NCBI GenBank assembly: GCA_022787085.1
Contig: JALFVE010000055.1
Location: 57,256 to 121,255, forward strand
Reading direction: 5' to 3'
Length of the DNA: 64,000 nt
Source of the DNA: Oscillospiraceae bacterium
Lineage (GTDB): Bacteria > Bacillota > Clostridia > Oscillospirales > Ruminococcaceae
Both the position numbers and the translations under genes were made by a program. Shown one piece after another: positions 58,839 to 64,000 of this stretch (position 1 is the stretch's first letter; each line of letters opens with the position of its first letter). Below the pieces are notes generated by a model. That model saw nothing but the letters and a program-made list of their open reading frames with translations, did not search any database and had not been told where the DNA came from.

Positions 58839-61142
58839 AGTCTTTTTCTCCTTTATGTGTTTGTGTTTGATTTTTTTATCCTTATCGGCATTGTGAATGT
58901 CGATAAAATTCAGTCTGAGAGCGTTGGTGACAACGCAGAAGCTGGACAGGCTCATAGCCGCTGCGGCAAACATTGGGTCAAGCCCTATCCCGAACAGGGG
59001 AATAAGCGCACCCGCCGCAATTGGTATCCCGATAACATTATAAATGAAAGCCCAGAACAGATTCTGATGGATATTCCTGAGGGAAGCACGGCTCAGCCGT
59101 ATTGCCGCAGGCACATCCGAAAGCCTGCTTTTCATCAGCACAACATCCGCAGCGTCAATGGCAACATCCGTACCCGCTCCGATGGCGATACCCACATCTG
59201 CACGGGTGAGAGCGGGGGCATCATTGATTCCGTCACCCACCATAGCCGTTCTCCCTTCGGCAGAAAGCCGCCTTATGACCTTCTCCTTGCCGTCGGGCAG
59301 AACTCCCGCAATTACCTCGTCAACTCCTGCCTGCCTTCCCACAGCCGCCGCAGTGCGTTCATTGTCTCCCGTGAGCATTACGACTCTGATGCCCATTTTC
59401 TGAAGCTCTCTGACGGCTCGGGGGCTGTCCTCCTTGATAACATCCGCAACTGCAATAATTCCCAGTAATTCGCCGTTTTCGGAGAAAAACAGAGGAGTCT
59501 TGCCGTCCTCGGAAAGCGACTGAGCCTTTTTCATGATTTCCTCGGAAATAGATGAATGTAAGCTTATGAAATTGTAATTTCCGCCGAATATCTCTCTGCC
59601 CTCATGCCTTGCGGAAAGACCATTTCCCGCAAATGCTTTAAAATCCGTAACATCAAAAGGGGATAACCCCTTTTCCTCAGCGGCATTAACAATTGCCTTT
59701 GCAAGGGGATGCTCGCTTTTCATTTCCGCAGAATATGCGGTAAGAAGCAGCTCATCGGCTGATATTCCCTCGCATGGGATCATATCAGTAACCTTCGGCT
59801 GACCTTGTGTGATAGTACCCGTTTTGTCAAGAGCGACTGTTTCGATCCCGCCTGCCGCTTCAAGAGCAGCTGCCGTTTTGAAAAGAATACCGTTTTTGGC
59901 ACCCACGCCGCTTCCGACCATAACCGCAACGGGAGTTGCAAGTCCCAATGCGCAGGGACAGCTTATGACAAGAACCGAAATTCCCCTTGCAAGGGCAAAT
60001 CCGGCGCTCTGACCCGATATAAGCCATATCACCGCCGTTACAGCGGCAATAGCCATCACAACAGGAACGAATACTCCCGATACCCTGTCAGCGGCTTTGG
60101 AAATTGGAGCCTTGGAGGCTGCTGCGTCGCTTACCATCTTAATGATCTGAGATAATGAGGTGTCCTCTCCAACTCTGACAGCCTCGCATTTTAAGAATCC
60201 CGACTGATTGATAGCCGCCGCAGAAATGCGGTCTCCCGAAGCCTTATCCACAGGAATGGATTCTCCCGTGAGAGCTGATTCGTCAACAGCGCTCTCTCCC
60301 TCAAGGACAATACCGTCGGCGGGTATTGTTTCTCCCGGTCTGACAAGGAAAATATCGCCCTTATTGATCTGCTCTGCGGGAATGATTTCTTCGTTTCCGT
60401 TTCTGAGGACAGAAGCGGTTTTCGGAGCAAGACTTATAAGCCCTTTCAGTGCGTCTGTTGTCTTTCCCTTGGAGCGGGCTTCCAGCATTTTTCCTACGGT
60501 GATAAGCGTAAGTATCATTGCAGCCGATTCAAAGTAAAATTCATTCATGAAGCTCATAACGGCTTCGCTGTCGCCCCTTGCCTGTGCATCAGTCATTGCA
60601 AAGAGCGCATAAACGCTGTAAATAAATGCCGCAGATGAACCTATCGCCACCAGTGCGTCCATGTTGGGAGCCTTGTGAAGCAGGTTTTTGAAGCCGCTGA
60701 TGAAGAATTTCTGATTTATGACCATTATAATAACGGTTAACAGGAGCTGAACAATACCCATTGCAATGTGATTTCCATCGAAAAAAGCAGGAAGCGGGAA
60801 GCCCCACATCATATGCCCCATGGAAACATACATGAGGATAATAAGAAATCCCACAGACCAAATCAGCCTGCTTTTCAGCAGGGGATAGTCCTTGTTTTCA
60901 AGCTCACTTGCATATTTATCGGCGGAGCGGGTACTATTGTCGGAATTTTTTGGAGAAGCTCCATAGCCCGCCGCCATCACCGCCGCAATGATATCGGCTT
61001 CGGAGGCGCTTCCCTCCACGCCCATGGAATTAGTGAGAAGATTTACCGAGCAGGATGTAACACCCGAAACCTCGGATACCGCCTTTTCAACCCTTGAGCT
61101 GCAGGCGGCGCAGCTCATACCTGTGACATTAAATTGCTTCAA
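58629..61142 (-). CDS. copA: Copper-exporting P-type ATPase CopA with C-terminal CopZ-like domain
   Basis: CopA pumps Cu+ out at the cost of ATP. The 837 residues show an N-terminal metal domain (GMSCAAC, Cys11/Cys14), eight membrane helices, the actuator TGES, the copper-site CPC in VISCPCALGLATP, the phosphorylation site DKTGT and the hinge GDGINDAP. After the last helix a basic linker (DKDKKIKHKHIKEKK) leads to a second metal domain (GMMCGHCEAAVKKALE) at the C-terminus, an unusual place. The start is TTG 61142, with AAAGGA 8 bases upstream. It follows csoR by 13 bases. Confidence 0.96.
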   Translation of the reverse strand: MKQFNVTGMSCAACSSRVEKAVSEVSGVTSCSVNLLTNSMGVEGSASEADIIAAVMAAGYGASPKNSDNSTRSADKYASELENKDYPLLKSRLIWSVGFLIILMYVSMGHMMWGFPLPAFFDGNHIAMGIVQLLLTVIIMVINQKFFISGFKNLLHKAPNMDALVAIGSSAAFIYSVYALFAMTDAQARGDSEAVMSFMNEFYFESAAMILTLITVGKMLEARSKGKTTDALKGLISLAPKTASVLRNGNEEIIPAEQINKGDIFLVRPGETIPADGIVLEGESAVDESALTGESIPVDKASGDRISAAAINQSGFLKCEAVRVGEDTSLSQIIKMVSDAAASKAPISKAADRVSGVFVPVVMAIAAVTAVIWLISGQSAGFALARGISVLVISCPCALGLATPVAVMVGSGVGAKNGILFKTAAALEAAGGIETVALDKTGTITQGQPKVTDMIPCEGISADELLLTAYSAEMKSEHPLAKAIVNAAEEKGLSPFDVTDFKAFAGNGLSARHEGREIFGGNYNFISLHSSISEEIMKKAQSLSEDGKTPLFFSENGELLGIIAVADVIKEDSPRAVRELQKMGIRVVMLTGDNERTAAAVGRQAGVDEVIAGVLPDGKEKVIRRLSAEGRTAMVGDGINDAPALTRADVGIAIGAGTDVAIDAADVVLMKSRLSDVPAAIRLSRASLRNIHQNLFWAFIYNVIGIPIAAGALIPLFGIGLDPMFAAAAMSLSSFCVVTNALRLNFIDIHNADKDKKIKHKHIKEKKTMTKTLKIEGMMCGHCEAAVKKALEALDGVISAEVSHESGIAVVTLASPVDDAALKKAVEDKDYTVSGIE

Positions 61143-61155
61143 TCTTGATTTCCTT

Positions 61156-61455
61156 TCATTTCATCAGCCTTTGGAGGGTGTCGAGAAGCTCGTCTATAAC
61201 CTCATCATTACCCTCTCTGATATTATTTGCAACGCAGGTGCGGATATGAGTGCCAAGCAGCTCTTTATTGAATGAATTAACAGCAGCAGTCACAGCGGCA
61301 GCCTGCACCATGATATCGGGGCAGTAGGCGTCTTTTTCGACCATACCCTTGATACCTCGTATCTGACCTTCAATGCGGCTGAGCCTATTGATAAGCCGCT
61401 TTTTTTCATCTTCGGAGCGCTGCTTTGCATCATGGCAGCGGCAGCATTCCTCCAT
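61156..61455 (-). CDS. csoR: Copper-sensing repressor CsoR
   Basis: CsoR is the helical tetrameric repressor that lets go of DNA on binding Cu+. The 99 residues include the Cu ligands in DAYCPDIMVQ and THIRTCVANNI (Cys-His-Cys) and the basic segment LINRLSRIEGQIRGIKGMVEKD. A Cys/His-rich N-terminus (MEECCRCHDAK) precedes it. ATG 61455 has AAAGGTGATG upstream. It heads the csoR-copA operon, whose promoter holds a matching operator. Confidence 0.95.
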   Translation of the reverse strand: MEECCRCHDAKQRSEDEKKRLINRLSRIEGQIRGIKGMVEKDAYCPDIMVQAAAVTAAVNSFNKELLGTHIRTCVANNIREGNDEVIDELLDTLQRLMK

Positions 61456-61488
61456 ACGATCATCACCTTTCCTTCTTACTGTAATTAC

Positions 61489-61517
61489 ATTATATACCCC
61501 CACGGGGTATATATCAA
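61489..61517 (-). promoter_or_regulatory. CsoR operator inside the csoR-copA promoter
   Basis: On the minus strand TTGATA (61512-61517), 17 bases, TATAAT (61489-61494). The spacer is filled by a perfect palindrome TATATACCCC-N3-GGGGTATATA (61491-61513), the G/C-tract type of CsoR site. Copper-free CsoR would block the promoter. Confidence 0.88.
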
Positions 61518-61659
61518 TAGTAAATACTGTAAATTTTATTATAATTGTCAATTCTGGTGATAAACATCGGAAAAACAACATATTACGACAATATACAAAG
61601 CTATTGTTATAAAATTATGCCCAAATATGAATTACTTAGTTAAAATATAAAAAATATAC

Positions 61660-61688
61660 TTGATTTTTGGCGGGAAATAATGTATAAT
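61660..61688 (+). promoter_or_regulatory. Promoter of the scaffold-GGGtGRT operon
   Basis: TTGATT (61660-61665), 17 bases, TATAAT (61683-61688). Confidence 0.8.
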
Positions 61689-61753
61689 TACTTTATGCGG
61701 TGCTCGGAGTCTTTCCTGCATCGGCGAAAATTTGAAAGGAGTTTGTAACTACT

Positions 61754-62446
61754 ATGATTTATTCTCATGAGGTTGAAACAATGTGCCCCGTTGCACAGGG
61801 CGTTGCGCACGGTGCCGCTCCAATCCCCGAAGAAGCTAAATGGGTAAAGGCAAAGGAAATCAAGGACATTTCCGGTTTCACTCACGGTGTGGGCTGGTGT
61901 GCACCTCAGCAGGGTACCTGCAAGCTTACCCTGAATGTTAAGGAGGGCGTAATCCAGGAGGCTCTCGTTGAGACTATCGGATGTTCAGGAATGACCCATT
62001 CTGCTGCAATGGCAGCTGAGATCCTTCCCGGCAGAACCATTCTCGAGGCTCTTAATACAGACCTTGTTTGCGACGCTATCAACACAGCAATGAGAGAGCT
62101 TTTCCTCCAGATCGTTTACGGACGTTCTCAGTCCGCATTCTCTGAGAACGGACTTGTTGTCGGCGCAGGACTTGAGGACCTCGGCAAGGGCCTCCGTTCC
62201 CAGGTCGGCACAATGTACGGTACTCTTGCAAAGGGACCTCGCTACCTTGAAATGACAGACGGCTATGTTACAGGCATTGCACTTAATGCGGACGATGAGA
62301 TCATCGGCTATCAGTTTGTAAACTTCGGCAAGATGATGGACTTCATCAAGGGCGGAGACGACGCTAACACCGCTTTTGAAAAGGCAAAGGGACAGTACGG
62401 CAGAGTAGCTGACGCTGTTAAGATCATCGATCCCAGAAAGCAGTAA
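61754..62446 (+). CDS. Iron-sulfur cluster assembly scaffold-like protein
   Basis: The 230-residue protein resembles the NifU/IscU-like family that travels with GGGtGRT proteins in Clostridia. Conserved cysteines are seen in HGVGWCAPQQGTC and TIGCSGMTHSAAMAAEIL, the latter close to the scaffold motif around the cluster ligand. Its C-terminal half (GRVADAVKIIDPRKQ end) is not in classic IscU. GAAAGGAG precedes the ATG. The GGGtGRT gene follows by 33 bases with an ideal ribosome site. Codon use suggests high expression. Actual cluster binding is inferred. Confidence 0.82.
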   Translation: MIYSHEVETMCPVAQGVAHGAAPIPEEAKWVKAKEIKDISGFTHGVGWCAPQQGTCKLTLNVKEGVIQEALVETIGCSGMTHSAAMAAEILPGRTILEALNTDLVCDAINTAMRELFLQIVYGRSQSAFSENGLVVGAGLEDLGKGLRSQVGTMYGTLAKGPRYLEMTDGYVTGIALNADDEIIGYQFVNFGKMMDFIKGGDDANTAFEKAKGQYGRVADAVKIIDPRKQ

Positions 62447-62479
62447 TTTCCGTTAATTTTATAAGGAGGTAAATCTACA

Positions 62480-63481
62480 ATGGCTTTGTTTGAATCATAT
62501 GAAAGACGTGAAAAGCAGATCCTTGCTGTTCTCAATCAGTACGGCATCAGCACCATCGAGGAGGCTGCCGAGGTTACAAAGGCAAAGGGTCTTGATATCT
62601 ACAAGCTCGTTGAGGGAATCCAGCCCATCTGCTTCGAGAATGCAAAGTGGGCTTACACTGTAGGCTGCGCTATTGCGATCAAGAAGGGCTGCACAAGAGC
62701 TGCCGACGCTGCCGCTGCTATCGGTGAAGGACTCCAGGCATTCTGTATTCCCGGTTCTGTTGCAGACCAGAGAAAGGTTGGTCTCGGTCACGGCAATCTC
62801 GGCAAGATGCTCCTTGAGGAGGAGACAAAGTGCTTTGCATTCCTCGCAGGTCACGAGTCCTTTGCTGCTGCTGAGGGCGCAATCGGAATCGCTGAGAAGG
62901 CAAACCGTGTTCGTAAGGAACCCCTCAGAGTTATCCTTAACGGTCTCGGCAAGGACGCTGCTCAGATCATTGCTCGTATCAACGGCTTTACATATGTAGA
63001 GACTGAGATGGATTACTACACCGGCGAGGTTAAGGAAGTATTCCGCAAGGCATACTCCGACGGCCTCAGAGCTAAGGTTAACTGCTATGGCGCAAACGAT
63101 GTAACAGAGGGCGTTGCTATCATGTGGAAGGAAGGCGTTGACGTTTCCATCACAGGTAACTCCACCAACCCCACTCGTTTCCAGCATCCCGTTGCAGGCA
63201 CATACAAGAAGGAATGTGTTGAAAAGGGCAAGAAGTACTTCTCCGTTGCATCCGGCGGCGGAACAGGACGTACTCTCCACCCCGATAACATGGCTGCAGG
63301 ACCTGCTTCCTACGGTATGACCGATACAATGGGCAGAATGCACTCCGACGCTCAGTTCGCAGGCTCTTCTTCCGTTCCCGCTCACGTTGAGATGATGGGT
63401 CTTATCGGTATGGGCAACAATCCTATGGTTGGTGCTACTGTTGCTTGTGCTGTTGCGGTTGAAGAGGCTATGAAGGCTTAA
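62480..63481 (+). CDS. GGGtGRT protein
   Basis: A 333-residue protein named for its motif, seen here as VASGGGTGRTLHPDNM near residue 265. Other notable parts are AYTVGCAIAIKKGCTRAADAAAAIGEGLQAFCIPGSVADQRKVGLGHGNLGKMLLEEETKCFAFLAGHESF and the end GNNPMVGATVACAVAVEEAMKA. It is cytoplasmic and always reported next to the scaffold-like partner, as here. The biochemical role is unknown to me. AGGAGG with 9-base spacing and strongly biased codons point to an abundant protein. Confidence 0.9.
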   Translation: MALFESYERREKQILAVLNQYGISTIEEAAEVTKAKGLDIYKLVEGIQPICFENAKWAYTVGCAIAIKKGCTRAADAAAAIGEGLQAFCIPGSVADQRKVGLGHGNLGKMLLEEETKCFAFLAGHESFAAAEGAIGIAEKANRVRKEPLRVILNGLGKDAAQIIARINGFTYVETEMDYYTGEVKEVFRKAYSDGLRAKVNCYGANDVTEGVAIMWKEGVDVSITGNSTNPTRFQHPVAGTYKKECVEKGKKYFSVASGGGTGRTLHPDNMAAGPASYGMTDTMGRMHSDAQFAGSSSVPAHVEMMGLIGMGNNPMVGATVACAVAVEEAMKA

Positions 63482-63545
63482 TAGCAACGTATTTACGTGC
63501 TTTTACGCTATTTCTGAACTTACTGAAACGGCTGATTTTTACCTT

Positions 63546-63591
63546 GTAATACACAAGTAATACACAGGTAATACACACTCGTAATACACAA
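63546..63591. repeat. Four tandem GTAATACACA repeats near an integrase gene
   Basis: GTAATACACA occurs at 63546, 63557, 63568 and 63581 (spacings 11, 11, 13). The spacing keeps the copies on about one face of the helix, as with integrase arm sites. A tyrosine recombinase gene ends 48 bases away. The core AATACAC is shared with the 12-mers at 891 and 2851. Confidence 0.7.
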
Positions 63592-63638
63592 ATGCAAGTC
63601 TTGGCAGAGAACATTCTCTGTCAGACTTGCATTTTTTG
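63591..63638. terminator. Terminator between GGGtGRT and integrase genes
   Basis: AATGCAAGTCT (63591-63601) pairs with AGACTTGCATT (63623-63633), with an inner GCAGAG/CTCTG stem; TTTTTTG follows on the plus strand. Confidence 0.8.
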
Positions 63639-64000
63639 TTACTTGATTTTTTCAATCTCTGTACGGAGATTTTCTATCGTTCTGTGGGTATAAACACGCT
63701 CGGTAACATCATTGACGTTGTGACCGATAATGAGTTTCAGGCAATACTCGTTCAGATCTGCTTCCTTTGCCCGTGTAATGAATGTGTGACGTACTTCGTG
63801 GGGAATGTGATCCATATTCAGGCGTTCCATTATCTCCTTGAATCTGGTATAGTACATTCCATAGTCCATTTCCGAGCCGTTCTTTCCGTTATCATCGTAA
63901 AACAGCTGTTTTCTGTCGGGATCGTACCATTTCTCCACCAATGGACGTATTCTGGAATGTATCGGAACGCATCTGTTTTTGCCTGCTTCGGTTTTCATAC
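63639..64000 (-). CDS. Tyrosine recombinase/integrase, C-terminal part (start outside window)
   Basis: Only the last 120 codons are inside; the frame is open to the window edge and begins mid-domain (KTEAGKNRCVPIH is an internal integrase segment). The catalytic C-terminal residues are present: HEVRHTFITRA (His-x2-Arg), IIGHNVNDVTERVYTH with the GH pair and the tyrosine nucleophile. The protein belongs to the phage/ICE integrase group. With the tandem repeats at its 3' side it marks one end of a mobile element lying to the right. Confidence 0.9.
   Translation of the reverse strand, partial: MKTEAGKNRCVPIHSRIRPLVEKWYDPDRKQLFYDDNGKNGSEMDYGMYYTRFKEIMERLNMDHIPHEVRHTFITRAKEADLNEYCLKLIIGHNVNDVTERVYTHRTIENLRTEIEKIK

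Noticed and set aside
62495..63487. Open frame of 330 codons on the minus strand
   Set aside because: Antisense to the GGGtGRT gene, whose biased codons avoid producing stops on the other strand. The protein is not plausible and lacks a ribosome site.

Overview
The window looks like chromosome of a low- to mid-GC, spore-forming Firmicute close to Ruminococcus (Oscillospiraceae). Support: near-consensus TTGACA-17-TATAAT promoters, AAAGGA/GGAGG ribosome sites, a complete spoIIA operon (spoIIAA-spoIIAB-sigF), both dipicolinate synthase subunits, class B sortases, DUF6465 and GGGtGRT proteins. This is inference from gene content, not a database match. No rRNA, tRNA or CRISPR array was seen; the only certain RNA gene is tmRNA.

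Layout. 1-2944: the end of a polysaccharide deacetylase gene, then an AT-rich decayed stretch abutting the tmRNA 3' end. It holds two perfect CIRCE-type inverted repeats, a broken PP2C phosphatase gene, an att-like repeat of the ssrA 3' end and paired ACACGT sites, so it is read as an old insertion at ssrA. 2945-11400: ssrA-smpB, clpB, an AraC-GGDEF fusion, a large coiled-coil protein, an orphan mazF and a CPBP protease. 11400-19700: one leftward unit of four consecutive class B sortases, a SpoIID/LytB-domain protein and pyrimidine-nucleoside phosphorylase. 19700-23000: cysteine desulfurase, NYN/PIN protein and ThiI (tRNA thiolation). 23000-28900: chemoreceptor and YqeY, then a PadR-autoregulated operon (Sm-like protein, PadR, DUF2812, CPBP). 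28900-35000: a cell-wall-repeat protein, spoIIA, a KdpDE-like two-component system and dipicolinate synthase.

35000-45200: thioesterase, LysR regulator, thiE-thiD, a membrane/secreted trio, then sirtuin-nadC-radical SAM-mutarotase behind a palindromic operator, and a zinc-ribbon membrane protein. 45200-56400: AlkD, a lone receiver, an ArAE-type exporter, a phosphoesterase, DUF6465, a lipoprotein, a D,D-carboxypeptidase, an SGNH hydrolase, phosphoglucomutase and radA. 56400-63480: a GH5-type lipoprotein with a DtxR-type regulator, cyclophilin, the csoR-copA copper operon (copA carries an in-frame copZ with its own ribosome site) and an Fe-S scaffold/GGGtGRT pair. 63546-64000: tandem 10-bp repeats and the C-terminal end of a tyrosine recombinase, marking the edge of a second mobile element.

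Most genes are ordinary housekeeping. The least ordinary parts are the four-sortase operon, the ssrA-side relic with CIRCE elements, two long palindromes with ATACTAA/TTAGTAT ends placed in leaders, the embedded copZ, and the sirtuin-nadC operon.
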